64,000 bases of DNA from contig NZ_QPJM01000005.1 of assembly GCF_003337575.1 (NCBI RefSeq), positions 1 to 64,000 of the forward strand. Reading direction: 5' to 3'. Positions 34,900-44,447 of the stretch are shown in pieces. Origin of the DNA: Phyllobacterium bourgognense (GTDB taxonomy: Bacteria > Pseudomonadota > Alphaproteobacteria > Rhizobiales > Rhizobiaceae). The translations under genes were made by a program, and so were the position numbers. How positions within the stretch are numbered: the first letter of the stretch is position 1; each line of letters begins with the position of its first letter. Under the pieces are notes generated by a model. That model ran no database searches. It had not been told where the DNA came from and worked only from the letters and a program-made list of their open reading frames with translations.

Positions 34900-36300
34900 T
34901 CACTTACGCTTTGCATTGATGATATCTTGAGCCTGTATCCACTCGGGCGTGCCGTTTTTCAAGCCGCGCTGTGCACGAATGGCAAAGATTTGTGCGTCCT
35001 GGATCTTGCCTGAATAATATTTCTGTTCCGCGCTGGCGAGATCGGATCTGACCATGTCACCCATTTGCGCATAAGCCTGCGCCAGATAGCCATAACCTGA
35101 CGGATATTCGCGATCACTGGCAATTCCAGCCTTGATTTCCTTTATGGACGCGTTGAGATTGTCCGGCGTGCCCGAGAGCATGAGAGCCCGCCCATAACTC
35201 ATCCGGATCAGACTGGATTTGCGCGGATCGAGTGCATTTGCCTTCTGAAATGCCTTTGCCGCGTCGCTCGCCTTGTTCTGCTTCAACAGGATCTCGCCTC
35301 TGATCTCCTGGAAATAGGGGTTCTTTGGTTGTTCCTTGATCAGCACATCGATCTTTGAAAGCGCGGACTGGGAGGAGCCGTTGAGATAGGTCGCGATTGC
35401 ATCACCATAGCGAGCGCCGATATTGCGCGGATCCTTGCGGAAGTTCTGCAACACGCTTGCACCACCGCCAGTATAGGCCGCAATCTTGCCTCGCATCATA
35501 TCATGACGTTGCTGCAGCGCCGGACTATCAAGCTTGTCATAATATGGACTGGCGTGAGCAAGAACTTCAAGGTTTGCGATACGTTCCCGTGGCATCGGGT
35601 GGCTGATGCGGTAGGGATCAACGCTGGTTCCCGTCAATGCTAGCGCATTGGAGAAGCGCTCGAACGTCGTGAGCATCCCTTTTGCCGATTGTCCGGTGCT
35701 GGCAAGATAGGTAATCGCCGACCGGTCTGCGGCCATTTCTTCGGAGCGTTGATAGTTGAGGAGGTTGCGCATGGCGGCTTCGGGGCCGCTCATCGCAATG
35801 CCCATACCCGCTTTCGATAGACCGCTCGCTCCGCCTGCAGCGCCACCGACGACGGCGCCGATACCGAGCAGGCTTGTAACAACGGCCATAGTCTTGGCAG
35901 CGGCCAGCTGTTCGCGCAGTTTGAATTCGTGCCCCCCGGCGAGATGGCCCGTCTCATGCGCGAGAACGCCGATAATTTCATTGGGCGTCTGAGCCTGGAG
36001 CAGGGCACCTGTATTGATGAAGATGCGCCTGCCGTCGACGAAGGCATTGAAGCTGTTGTTATTGACCAGGACGATCCTGATCGCGTTTCTGGAAAGACCT
36101 GCCGCCTTGATGATCGGAGTTGCATAGTCGGTGACCAGCGCCTCGATCTCCGCATCGCGTACGATCGGTACGGATGATGACTGGGCAGTGGCAGACACGG
36201 TTTGCGCTACGCACAGTGCACTGGCGGCTCCTGCAACAATCGCACCACGCATAAAATTAGCTATTGGTTGAAATAAACCAGTCATTTGAAATGCTACCAT
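34900..36300 (-). CDS. M48-family zinc metalloprotease with TPR-like tail (BepA/YfgC-like)
   Basis: A protein of about 466 residues. A signal peptide (NFMRGAIVAGAASALCVAQTVSATAQ) leads to the protease core with the HExxH motif in IIGVLAHETGHLAGGH and the downstream zinc Glu in YQRSEEMAADRSAITYL. The C-terminal third has TPR-like units (ASDAAKAFQKANALDPRKS, YLAQAYAQMGDMVRSDLASAEQKY). BepA-like proteases degrade misassembled outer-membrane proteins in the periplasm. Starts at 36300 and 36285 are both possible, as neither has a strong ribosome binding site. Frames further upstream run into the REP-like repeat and are rejected. Confidence 0.87.
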   Translation of the reverse strand: MVAFQMTGLFQPIANFMRGAIVAGAASALCVAQTVSATAQSSSVPIVRDAEIEALVTDYATPIIKAAGLSRNAIRIVLVNNNSFNAFVDGRRIFINTGALLQAQTPNEIIGVLAHETGHLAGGHEFKLREQLAAAKTMAVVTSLLGIGAVVGGAAGGASGLSKAGMGIAMSGPEAAMRNLLNYQRSEEMAADRSAITYLASTGQSAKGMLTTFERFSNALALTGTSVDPYRISHPMPRERIANLEVLAHASPYYDKLDSPALQQRHDMMRGKIAAYTGGGASVLQNFRKDPRNIGARYGDAIATYLNGSSQSALSKIDVLIKEQPKNPYFQEIRGEILLKQNKASDAAKAFQKANALDPRKSSLIRMSYGRALMLSGTPDNLNASIKEIKAGIASDREYPSGYGYLAQAYAQMGDMVRSDLASAEQKYYSGKIQDAQIFAIRAQRGLKNGTPEWIQAQDIINAKRK

Positions 36301-36386
36301 ACCTATTCGTACCGAAATCGATGTTTGAAGGAAAGTGAGCTTATTAGAACTCCTTGAATTGTGAAAAGCCAGTTGGCAACAAAATT

Positions 36387-36511
36387 GTGCGTGGTTCGAC
36401 AAGCTCACCATAAGGGATGTGGGGTGATTGCGGGGAGCTAGGCTCTGAAACGTTGACGATTAATATGCAGGCCACCGGTCTCGCTCATGGTGAGCTTGTC
36501 GAACCACGCAC
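36387..36511. repeat. Split REP-like inverted repeat
   Basis: Two perfect 25-base inverted arms (36387-36411 and 36487-36511) share the core GTGGTTCGACAAGCTCACC with the snap-back at 8281-8353. Here a 75-base spacer separates the arms. It lies between the M48 gene and the rne terminator. Confidence 0.85.
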
Positions 36512-36540
36512 AGCAGCGATGCCAACCATAGGTTAGTAAA

Positions 36541-36567
36541 GAAAAACCGGCGATACGCCGGTTTTTC
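36541..36567 (-). terminator. Intrinsic terminator of rne
   Basis: GAAAAACCGGCG-ATAC-GCCGGTTTTTC forms a GC-rich stem with T runs on both sides, 28 bases after the rne stop on the minus strand. Because both strands read T5 after the stem it can also act in the other direction. Confidence 0.85.
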
Positions 36568-36595
36568 AAAATCACTTTTTAAAGTTCAGCGCCTT

Positions 36596-39514
36596 TCAAA
36601 AGAAGCCTTTTTTCTGCCACCAGCCCTTTTTGGCCGGTTCGCTTTCGGATTTCTTTTCCTTGCCGGTTGAGGTGACGACAGGCGTGCTGACTTCAACCAC
36701 CTGCGACGCTGGTGCCGGTGTCGATTCTACTGTGGGCTCAACCTTTGCCTCGACCGGCTCAACAGTGGCCGCTGGTTCCGGGGCCTCGGTTACAGCGGGC
36801 GCATCAGCCTTTTTCGCCGATTTGCGCGGGGCGCGTTTTGGCTTTACAGGGGCTTCGGGTTCCGCTTCGGCCAGAACTTCAGCAACGGCGATCTCTGCTG
36901 CTTCAATTGCGGCTTTCGAGCGTGATCTGCGTTTTACCGGCTTCTTTGCAAGGATTTCCTGGATCGCCACAGGCTCTTCGGCAGCAAGCACATCAGCAGT
37001 CACTGGCACGGAAGCAGCTTCAGCTGCATCTGCGATCGCCTCAAGGGTCTTCGGCTTGGAGAAGTCGGGCAACGGGATCGAGACGAACACAGGCTCGGCA
37101 TCCGGCACCGTCCTGGCGGTCACGCGATTTTCCGCGTCATCGCCATCGTCGAAGCGCTTGTTCTTGCGCCCGCCGCGACGTCCCCGCCGGCGCTTCTTGC
37201 GCCGTTCGTTTTCCTCTTCGCGCGCTTTCGTTGCAGCCGCATCTTCACCTTCGACGGCTGGCTGGTCGGTGTCATCGTCATCGCTGATGACCTGCTGGCC
37301 ATGCTCGGCACCTGCGGATTCCTGGCGATCGCGACCGCCGCGCCGCCGGCGCTTGCGTTTGCGCTTGCGCGACGCGTCGTCATTATCGGCGCTCCTTGCG
37401 GTTTCGGCGGTCTGCACTTCCGCGCCGTCTTCATCCGCATCTTCGATGACCGGATCGCTTTCGTCGAAATCATCGGCGATGCCGAGCGTTGGCGTCTCGG
37501 TCAACGGAACGATCGGTCCAAGTGCTATCGAACCCTTGTCGATGGCGAAGTGCTGGGCACCAACGCTGTCATCGGCTTCAATGCTGATTGTCAGGCCAAA
37601 ACGTGCTTCGAGATCGGCGAGGTTCTGGCGCTTGTGGTTGAGGACATAAAGTGCGGTCGCGACAGTCGTGCGAACAATGATGTTATTCTGCGAATGACGT
37701 AGCAGATATTCCTCGATCGAGCGCATGACATGCAGCGCGACGGAGGAGGCGGAGCGTACGTGGCCCGTGCCACCGCAAACGGCGCAAACCTGGGTCGTCG
37801 ATTCCAGAACGCTGGCGCGGATGCGCTGACGCGACATTTCAAGCAGGCCGAAATGGGAGATGCGGCCGACCTGGATGCGGGCACGATCATCTTTCAGACA
37901 ATCCTTCATCCGCTTTTCGACCGCCCGATTGTTGCGGTTTTCTTCCATGTCGATGAAGTCGATGACAATCAGGCCGGCAAGATCGCGCAGACGCAGCTGA
38001 CGTGCGATTTCATCCGCTGCTTCAAGATTTGTCTGCAAGGCAGTGTCTTCAATGGAATGTTCGCGCGTCGAGCGTCCCGAGTTGACGTCTATCGCAACCA
38101 GTGCTTCGGTCTGGTTGATGATGATATAGCCGCCGGACTTCAACGTCACTTGCGGCTGCAGCATGCGATCGAGTTGTGCCTCGATGCCGTTGCGCGCGAA
38201 GATCGGCGTCAGTTCGCGGTAGGGCTGAACGACTTTCGCGTGGCTCGGCATGAGCATGCGCATGAAGTCCTTGGCCTCGCGATAGCCTTCTTCCCCAGCA
38301 ACTGCGATCTCGGTGATGTCCTTGTTGTAAAGATCGCGGATCGAACGCTTGATCAGGCTGCCTTCCTCGTAAACAAGAGTCGGTGCAGACGATGCAAGTG
38401 TAAGGCTGCGGACATTCTCCCACAGCCGCATCAGATATTCGTAGTCGCGCTTGACTTCCGGCTTGGTGCGCATGGCGCCAGCGGTGCGCAGGATTACGCC
38501 CATGCCTTTCGGCACTTCGAGATCCTTGACGATGTCCTTCAGGCGCTTGCGATCCTGGATGCTGGTGATCTTGCGCGAAATACCGCCGCCACGTGCGGTG
38601 TTTGGCATCAAGACAGAGTACCGGCCGGCGAGCGAGAGATAGGTCGTGAGAGCTGCACCCTTGTTGCCGCGTTCTTCCTTGACGACCTGAACGAGCAGGA
38701 TCTGCCGGCGCTTGATGACATCCTGAATATTGTACTGACGGCGCTGGAACCGCTGATGCGTCGGAACTTCTTCCATCGCATCTTCGGCGCCAACCGATTC
38801 GACTTCATCGAGTTCGTCGTGGACCTCGTCTTTGTCCTCGTTCGAGCGGTTGCGCGATCTCCTCGAATTGCCTTCGCCGATATCATCAGATACCGGCCTT
38901 TCATCATCGCTTCCGGTGGCTTCGTCCGCAGCGCCGGTATTGACGGCTTCCGAAATCACATCCGCTTCAATGGCAGCTGCCATAGTCTGGCTACCACCCT
39001 CTGGTGTCGAGTCGTCGTCGCTTGATTCGTGCGAAACGGCCTGTGCGGAGGCTTCGCCCTCGTCATCGGAAGTGGCGAGGTCCTCGTCCGAAGCGTCGAG
39101 CTTGGGTGCGTCGTCTTCCTGCCGTGGACCACGGCGGCCGCGGCGGCGATTACGCGTACCGCGATCATTGCGATCGCGGCTACGCTGTTCGCTGGCGTTC
39201 TCCTCGTGATCCTCGTCCTGGCTAGCAGCTTCCGCCTCGGCATCAATCAGGGCCTGCCGATCGGCGACCGGGATCTGATAGTAATCAGGATGAATTTCGC
39301 TGAAAGCGAGAAAGCCATGGCGATTACCGCCATACTCGACGAATGCAGCCTGAAGGGAGGGTTCTACACGCGTCACCCGCGCCAGATAGATATTGCCTTT
39401 GATTTGTTTCTTATGTTCAGATTCAAAGTCAAATTCTTCAATTCGATTGCCGCGAACCACGACAACCCGTGTTTCCTCCTGGTGGGAGGCGTCTATTAGC
39501 ATTTTGTCCGACAT
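36596..39514 (-). CDS. rne: Ribonuclease E/G family endoribonuclease
   Basis: A 972-residue RNase E. It starts MSDKMLIDASHQEETRVVVVRGNRI; the S1 domain is split by an acidic, Arg/Ser-rich insertion of over 150 residues, a Rhizobiales feature. The catalytic domain follows (EGSLIKRSIRDLYNKDI, DVNSGRSTREHSIEDTALQTNLEAADEIARQLRLRDLAGLIVIDFIDME) with the zinc-link CAVCGGTGH. The C-terminal half is low-complexity (Arg-rich RKRKRKRRRRGGRDR, then Ala/Glu/Pro-rich) and would scaffold a degradosome. The ATG at 39514 has GGAGA upstream; an earlier ATG at 39547 does not fit the family. It processes rRNA, tRNA and mRNA at the inner membrane. Confidence 0.96.
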   Translation of the reverse strand: MSDKMLIDASHQEETRVVVVRGNRIEEFDFESEHKKQIKGNIYLARVTRVEPSLQAAFVEYGGNRHGFLAFSEIHPDYYQIPVADRQALIDAEAEAASQDEDHEENASEQRSRDRNDRGTRNRRRGRRGPRQEDDAPKLDASDEDLATSDDEGEASAQAVSHESSDDDSTPEGGSQTMAAAIEADVISEAVNTGAADEATGSDDERPVSDDIGEGNSRRSRNRSNEDKDEVHDELDEVESVGAEDAMEEVPTHQRFQRRQYNIQDVIKRRQILLVQVVKEERGNKGAALTTYLSLAGRYSVLMPNTARGGGISRKITSIQDRKRLKDIVKDLEVPKGMGVILRTAGAMRTKPEVKRDYEYLMRLWENVRSLTLASSAPTLVYEEGSLIKRSIRDLYNKDITEIAVAGEEGYREAKDFMRMLMPSHAKVVQPYRELTPIFARNGIEAQLDRMLQPQVTLKSGGYIIINQTEALVAIDVNSGRSTREHSIEDTALQTNLEAADEIARQLRLRDLAGLIVIDFIDMEENRNNRAVEKRMKDCLKDDRARIQVGRISHFGLLEMSRQRIRASVLESTTQVCAVCGGTGHVRSASSVALHVMRSIEEYLLRHSQNNIIVRTTVATALYVLNHKRQNLADLEARFGLTISIEADDSVGAQHFAIDKGSIALGPIVPLTETPTLGIADDFDESDPVIEDADEDGAEVQTAETARSADNDDASRKRKRKRRRRGGRDRQESAGAEHGQQVISDDDDTDQPAVEGEDAAATKAREEENERRKKRRRGRRGGRKNKRFDDGDDAENRVTARTVPDAEPVFVSIPLPDFSKPKTLEAIADAAEAASVPVTADVLAAEEPVAIQEILAKKPVKRRSRSKAAIEAAEIAVAEVLAEAEPEAPVKPKRAPRKSAKKADAPAVTEAPEPAATVEPVEAKVEPTVESTPAPASQVVEVSTPVVTSTGKEKKSESEPAKKGWWQKKGFF

Positions 39515-40140
39515 TATACTTCTTCTCCCCGGCCGAAACGCTGCCAACGCGAGACAGCCAGGAAACCTTCAAGGTTTCTGGCGCCGCGTCTTCACATTTG
39601 CCGGATATATTAAAGTTCGCAGAAACAGACAGACACGGCGGCACGCGGAGTTGCCCTCGGGCAGCCGCGGCTTGCAAGCCGGTGATATTCACGTCTGTAA
39701 CAAACATTCCTGTTCCTGACGAAACGACCTCTACGAATGGCACGCTTCTCAGCTGTGCCGACACTGTTAATACCCCCGAAAGGGCTGGCTCGATGCGCCT
39801 TGGCTGCGCAATCTGCCGTTCACAAAAGCGTTGCCGACAATCCCTGTCGGCTCGCGCTAAATTCTTTTTTGGTTACCCCAGCGAATTCGCCGATGCCGCT
39901 CCATGTCCCTGTCTTCATTGTCAGCCGGTCATCTACCGTGACATCAAAGAGCCCGATTCTGGACGGCAGAAAAGTAACCCACCTTTGCTTTTAGGAGGTG
40001 CGCCGCGTTATGACAAGGGGTTCTTCATAATCGTGTCATCCGCGCATTAAACACATGGCACTCCATAAGATAATATTAACCATGGTTCCATACCTATTGC
40101 TTATACATAGTGTGTTCTCGGCAGGGTTCCAATGTGAGCC
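39515..40140. other. Long divergent intergenic region between rne and amiC
   Basis: These 626 bases hold no supported gene. On the rne side are a hairpin with one bulge at 39558-39581 (CCAGGAAACCTT / AAGGTTTCTGG) and the perfect palindrome CGGCTTGCAAGCCG (39668-39681), either of which would lie in a long rne 5' leader. In E. coli, RNase E controls its own level through a structured 5' leader. On the amiC side the sequence is AT-rich and includes TTAACCAT (40076-40083). Confidence 0.5.
40076..40083 (+). promoter_or_regulatory. Possible CtrA half-site upstream of amiC
   Basis: TTAACCAT matches the CtrA half-site known in Caulobacter and Rhizobiales, and it lies 57 bases before the amiC start. 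It also forms part of the palindrome AACCATGGTT (40078-40087). Cell-cycle control of a cell-wall amidase is plausible, but an 8-base match can arise by chance. Confidence 0.3.
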
Positions 40141-41424
40141 ATGTCTGATACAACGGTGGAGAGGGGAAGCCTGTCCATCGGCGGGCCAAGCGAGATGAGC
40201 GTGATCTGTCGGATATTCATGGCTGCCGTATTTGGTCTTCTTGTCTTTGTGCAGGCAGGCAAGCCCTCTCATGCAGCAGGTGAGCTGGCTGCATTGACTT
40301 ATCAAGCCGCGGGCGACGAGCTGCGCACGCGCGTCGTCATCAACTTCGACCGCGAGCCCGATGTATCGACTATGCTGCTTGATCAGCCGCACCGGCTGGC
40401 AATCGACATTCCCAAAGCGGTTTTCGCCTTTGACAAGAAATCTGTGGAGCCCCGCGGGCTGATAACAGATGTGCGCTACGGATTGATCGACGATCAGCGT
40501 TCGCGCCTCATCTTCACACTCAAGGGGCCCTTTGTGGTCGAGCAGCTCAATGTCATCAAGAATGACAATAGTCCTGGTTACCGGCTGGTGGCGGATTTCG
40601 TCGCCTCGTCAGACCGTGCATTTGCAGAAGCATTGAAGACACAAAATGCGACCACGGCTTCAACGAATGCCGCTCCAAAGGGCGACCGGCTCGCGGCCGC
40701 GGCGCCAGATGAGGCAAGCAAGGGGCCGAAACCGTTTACTATCGTCATCGATCCTGGTCACGGCGGTATCGACAGTGGTGCAGAAAGCGCAAGCGGCATT
40801 ATGGAAAAGAACGTCACCTTGATGTTTGCCCAGCAATTGCGCGATGAACTCGCCAAGCTGCCGGGTCTGCGGGTGGAGATGACCCGTAGCGGCGACACTT
40901 TCCTACGCCTGACCGAACGGGTTCGTATCGCCCGCCAATACGAGGCAAACCTTTTCATTTCCATTCATGCGGATACGATCAGTCGCGGCAGCATACGCGG
41001 CGCTACGGTCTACACCGTCTCGGACAAGGCATCGGACGCGGAATCACGTGCCATGGCCGATCGTGAAAACCGTTCCGATGCGGTGGCGGGCATCGCCTAC
41101 GATAACGAGACACCGGAAATCGCCGATATTCTCATGGACCTGACGCGGCGTGAAACCCACACGTTCTCCTTGAGCTTTGCCAAGACTGTGGTGAAGTCAC
41201 TCAAGAAAGACGTCAACATGATCAACAACCCGCATCGTTTTGCAGGGTTTCAGGTGCTGCGCGCGCCGGATGTGCCGTCGGTTCTGGTCGAGATTGGCTA
41301 TCTTTCCAACGCCGAAGACGAAAAGCTCATGCTTGATCCCGCTTGGCGAAGCCATGTGGCGGAGAGACTTGCTACGGCTGTCGGCGAGTTCGCCAACATG
41401 AAGACGGCTGGAGCGCTGAACTAG
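40141..41424 (+). CDS. amiC: N-acetylmuramoyl-L-alanine amidase (AmiC-like)
   Basis: A 427-residue amidase that cuts the amide bond between muramic acid and the stem peptide to separate daughter cells. A signal peptide (ICRIFMAAVFGLLVFVQAGKPSHAA) is followed by an AMIN domain (about 50-150) and an Amidase_3 domain: VIDPGHGGIDSG with the first zinc His, MEKNVTLMFAQQL with the zinc Glu, LFISIHADTI with the second zinc His, and VLVEIGYLSNAEDE with the catalytic Glu. It is periplasmic and normally held inactive until EnvC-type activators act. In many Rhizobiales a penicillin-binding protein gene (mrcA) follows; here an alpha/beta hydrolase does. Confidence 0.95.
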   Translation: MSDTTVERGSLSIGGPSEMSVICRIFMAAVFGLLVFVQAGKPSHAAGELAALTYQAAGDELRTRVVINFDREPDVSTMLLDQPHRLAIDIPKAVFAFDKKSVEPRGLITDVRYGLIDDQRSRLIFTLKGPFVVEQLNVIKNDNSPGYRLVADFVASSDRAFAEALKTQNATTASTNAAPKGDRLAAAAPDEASKGPKPFTIVIDPGHGGIDSGAESASGIMEKNVTLMFAQQLRDELAKLPGLRVEMTRSGDTFLRLTERVRIARQYEANLFISIHADTISRGSIRGATVYTVSDKASDAESRAMADRENRSDAVAGIAYDNETPEIADILMDLTRRETHTFSLSFAKTVVKSLKKDVNMINNPHRFAGFQVLRAPDVPSVLVEIGYLSNAEDEKLMLDPAWRSHVAERLATAVGEFANMKTAGALN

Positions 41425-41439
41425 ATCAGGTTTCTTCAA

Positions 41440-42246
41440 ATGCTGCCGAACGACGACGACCTCGAGAATTTCGAAGCGCATGGCGCCGCTCCCTTGCCGG
41501 TCACAAGCGATCAAGGTTACGTGGATCACGATGGCGCGCGGATCTGGTTCGCCACATACGGCGCCGGTTCGCCCGTAATCCTGCTGCATGGGGGCCTCGG
41601 CCATAGCGGCAATTGGGGTTATCAAATTCCAATGGTGGTCGGCTCGGGCCGTCGCGTCATAGTCATTGATAGCCGAGGTCATGGGCGTAGCACGCGCGAT
41701 TCGCGGCCGTTTACCTATGAGTTGATGGCGTCCGATGTTCTAGCCGTGATGGATGCACTGAACCTCGAAAAGGCTGCCGTCGTGGGCTGGAGCGACGGCG
41801 CGTGCATAGCTTTGGTCCTTGCCATGCAAGCCCCCACGCGAATTGCTGGTGTATTCTTCTTTGGTTGCAACATGGATCCCAGCGGCACAAAGGAAATCAT
41901 ACCCAGTCCGACCATCGACCGATGTTTCAGCCGTCACGCCAAGGACTACGCCAAGCTGTCGGCCACGCCAGATCAATTCATGGCGTTTGTCGATGCGGTT
42001 GGCCTGATGATGAAAACCGAGCCCAACTATACTGCGAGCGATTTGGCTGACATCCATACACCTGTCGCGATCATACAAAGCGAGCATGATGAGTTTATCA
42101 AGCTCGAACACGCCAAATATCTCGCCGGGAGTATTCCGGGGGCGGAGTTGTTCCTCTTGCCTGGCGTGAGCCATTTCGCACCGCTACAGAGACCAGAGCA
42201 ATTCAACAGCGTACTGCAGGCCTTCCTCGACAGGGTTCTAGCCTGA
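41440..42246 (+). CDS. Alpha/beta hydrolase
   Basis: A 268-residue alpha/beta hydrolase. It carries the oxyanion motif LLHGGLGHSGNW, a nucleophile elbow GWSDG (VVGWSDGACIALVLAMQ), a late acidic residue in IIQSEHDEFIK and catalytic His in PGVSHFAPLQRPEQF. No signal peptide. It starts 15 bases after the amiC stop and may be transcribed with it. Substrate unknown; haloperoxidase-like, esterase-like and lactonase-like enzymes share this layout. Confidence 0.87.
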   Translation: MLPNDDDLENFEAHGAAPLPVTSDQGYVDHDGARIWFATYGAGSPVILLHGGLGHSGNWGYQIPMVVGSGRRVIVIDSRGHGRSTRDSRPFTYELMASDVLAVMDALNLEKAAVVGWSDGACIALVLAMQAPTRIAGVFFFGCNMDPSGTKEIIPSPTIDRCFSRHAKDYAKLSATPDQFMAFVDAVGLMMKTEPNYTASDLADIHTPVAIIQSEHDEFIKLEHAKYLAGSIPGAELFLLPGVSHFAPLQRPEQFNSVLQAFLDRVLA

Positions 42247-42571
42247 AGAACGAGGATGCTCGCGTTACGGCTCAACCAGAGCACGGCAGTTAGTTGCCGT
42301 GTGTAATTTACGCAAAGTTTTTTACATACGGGAACATAAGTATTGCGCTGCAGCATGACGATTTGAAACGAAAAGCTATTTTATGCACTGGTGAAGGAAC
42401 CTTTTACCAATCCATTGGTTTCATTCAAATAGAAGTCAAAATCCGATACAAATAGTGATTTGTTAAATCGGTTTAGTTCTCGTACATAGTGTGCAGTGCA
42501 ACGGAATATAAATCCGATTGCGGTAAGGATTGCTCGCGTAAAGAGCGGCTTTAATGGAGGGTGTTCGAAGA
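42247..42571. other. AT-rich intergenic stretch
   Basis: These 325 bases are richer in A and T than the flanking genes and hold no supported gene. I see scattered T tracts (TTTTTTACATACGGG around 42320) and no good hairpin terminator. It separates the amiC/hydrolase pair from a small candidate gene. Confidence 0.45.
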
Positions 42572-42751
42572 ATGATAACAATAACCAAAGACACATCATC
42601 ATCAAATGAAACAAATGTATTGAAGATGGCACAAGTGGCCACTGTCAAGACCATCGTCAAGGCGACCAAGAAGCTAAGCGAGCCTTGCGACAAGCGCACG
42701 ATTTCCCAGATTTTGCGGGAATCCAATGGTGGTTTCAGCTTCCGTCGCTGA
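42572..42751 (+). CDS. Small candidate protein, unknown
   Basis: A 59-residue open frame starting MITITKDTSSSNETNVLKM, with GGAGGG 10 bases upstream. It is rich in Lys and Thr (VKTIVKATKKLSEPCDKRTI) and ends ESNGGFSFRR. There is no signal peptide or membrane segment. I recognise no family. It sits convergently to pccB, and its stop lies 32 bases from the pccB stop. The gene call rests only on the ribosome binding site, length and reading frame. Confidence 0.35.
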   Translation: MITITKDTSSSNETNVLKMAQVATVKTIVKATKKLSEPCDKRTISQILRESNGGFSFRR

Positions 42752-42783
42752 TACCATAGTCCAATTCAGATCATAACATACTG

Positions 42784-44316
42784 TCAGAGCGGAATATTAT
42801 CGTGCTTCTTCCAAGGATTTTCGAGATCCTTGTTGCGTAACATGCGAAGTGCCCGTGAAATCCGCTTGCGGGTTGAATGGGGCATGATGACTTCATCAAC
42901 ATAACCCCGCTCTGCAGCGACAAATGGCGAAAGAAAACGATCCTCGTAGCGCTTCGTATGCGCTGCGATCTTTTCTGCGTCGCCAATATCCTTTCGGTAG
43001 ATGATTTCGACCGCGCCCTTGGCGCCCATTACGGCGATTTGGGCCGAGGGCCATGCATAATTGATATCGCCGCGCAAATGCTTTGACGCCATGACGTCAT
43101 AGGCGCCGCCATAGGCTTTGCGGGTGATCAGGGTGATCTTCGGCACGGTTGCCTCGGCGTAGGCGAAGAGCAGCTTCGCGCCGTGTTTGATCAAGCCGCC
43201 ATATTCCTGTGCTGTCCCCGGAAGAAAGCCTGGAACGTCGACAAAGGTCACGATCGGGATATTGAAACAATCGCAGAAGCGGACGAAGCGCGCTGCCTTG
43301 CGGGAGGCGTCACTGTCGAGAACGCCCGCAAGAACCATGGGCTGGTTGCCGACGATGCCGACCGTGCTGCCTTCGATGCGGCCAAACCCGACAACGATGT
43401 TTCTCGCAAAATTCTCCTGGATCTCGAAGAAATCGGCCTCATCGACGGTTTTACGGATCAGCTCCTTGATATCGTAGGGCTTGTTGGCATTGTCCGGCAC
43501 CAGCCGATCCAATGAGTAATCCATTTCATCTGTCGACTGATAGCACTCGACCGCGGGAATTTCGGCCGTGTTGGACGCAGGCAGGAAATCGATCAGGCGG
43601 CGCATCTGCAGGAGCGCGGCAACGTCATTGTCATAAGCGCCATCGGCAATCGAGGACTTGGTCGTGTGGATCGATGCGCCTCCGAGCTGCTCAGCCGTTA
43701 CCGTTTCATTGGTGACAGTCTTCACGACGTCGGGGCCGGTGACGAACATATAGGACGTGTCGCGCACCATGAAGATGAAGTCGGTCATGGCAGGCGAGTA
43801 GACGTCGCCGCCGGCGCAAGGCCCCATGATGACGGAGATTTGCGGGATGACGCCGGAGGCGAGCACGTTGCGCTGGAAAATCTCCGCATAGCCGCCAAGA
43901 GCTGCCACGCCTTCCTGAATACGGGCACCGCCGGCGTCGTAGAGCCCTATGACAGGAGCACGATTGCGCAGCGCCATGTCCTGGATTTTTTGAACCTTCT
44001 CCGCATGGGCTTCGGAAAGCGATCCGCCGAAAACCGTAAAATCCTTGGCGAAGACGAAGACCGTGCGGCCGTTGATAGTGCCCCATCCGGTGACGACGCC
44101 GTCGCCCGCGAACTTCGTATCTTCCATGCCGAAATCGGTCGAGCGGTGTTCGACGAACATGTCGAACTCCTCGAATGAGCCTTCGTCGAGAAAAATATCG
44201 ATGCGTTCGCGCGCTGTGAGCTTGCCGCGCTTGTGCTGCGCGTCGATCCGCACCTTGCCGCCGCCTTCGCGCGCAATGTTCCTCCGACGCTCAAGCTCAA
44301 TCAGCACATCCTTCAT
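42784..44316 (-). CDS. pccB: Acyl-CoA (propionyl-CoA type) carboxylase, carboxytransferase beta subunit
   Basis: A 510-residue carboxytransferase of the propionyl-CoA carboxylase type, which moves CO2 from biotin to propionyl-CoA to give methylmalonyl-CoA. Visible are [27 protein letters not shown], the carboxyl-group oxyanion holes in [24 protein letters not shown] and [52 protein letters not shown], and the conserved C-terminus [30 protein letters not shown] 44316 has GGAGGA upstream. The biotin carboxylase/carrier partner (pccA) is not in this window. The preceding gene on the strand is gloA. Confidence 0.93.
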   Translation of the reverse strand: MKDVLIELERRRNIAREGGGKVRIDAQHKRGKLTARERIDIFLDEGSFEEFDMFVEHRSTDFGMEDTKFAGDGVVTGWGTINGRTVFVFAKDFTVFGGSLSEAHAEKVQKIQDMALRNRAPVIGLYDAGGARIQEGVAALGGYAEIFQRNVLASGVIPQISVIMGPCAGGDVYSPAMTDFIFMVRDTSYMFVTGPDVVKTVTNETVTAEQLGGASIHTTKSSIADGAYDNDVAALLQMRRLIDFLPASNTAEIPAVECYQSTDEMDYSLDRLVPDNANKPYDIKELIRKTVDEADFFEIQENFARNIVVGFGRIEGSTVGIVGNQPMVLAGVLDSDASRKAARFVRFCDCFNIPIVTFVDVPGFLPGTAQEYGGLIKHGAKLLFAYAEATVPKITLITRKAYGGAYDVMASKHLRGDINYAWPSAQIAVMGAKGAVEIIYRKDIGDAEKIAAHTKRYEDRFLSPFVAAERGYVDEVIMPHSTRKRISRALRMLRNKDLENPWKKHDNIPL

Positions 44317-44447
44317 GGCGTCCTCCTCGTTTTGTCGTTTTGATAACAGGAGCGGGCAGCGCGGGGAAGGAATTTGTCTTGGCGTACCCGAGCGCGGCAG
44401 AACGATGCACGGGTACGCGTTTAAGTTGCAGCTGGCGAAATAAGGTT

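Noticed and set aside
36300-36411. N-terminal extension of the M48 protease into the REP-like repeat
   Set aside because: The extension MVSLSNHAQFCC is the translation of the repeat, and the signal peptide begins later.
36596-39025. Long + strand open frames antisense to rne (for example 37730-39025)
   Set aside because: They mirror the strongly biased codons of the rne gene, have no recognisable domains, and overlap a certain gene completely.
39737-39994. Possible small gene on the + strand between rne and amiC
   Set aside because: It has no ribosome binding site, domain or membrane pattern. The gap is better read as regulatory.
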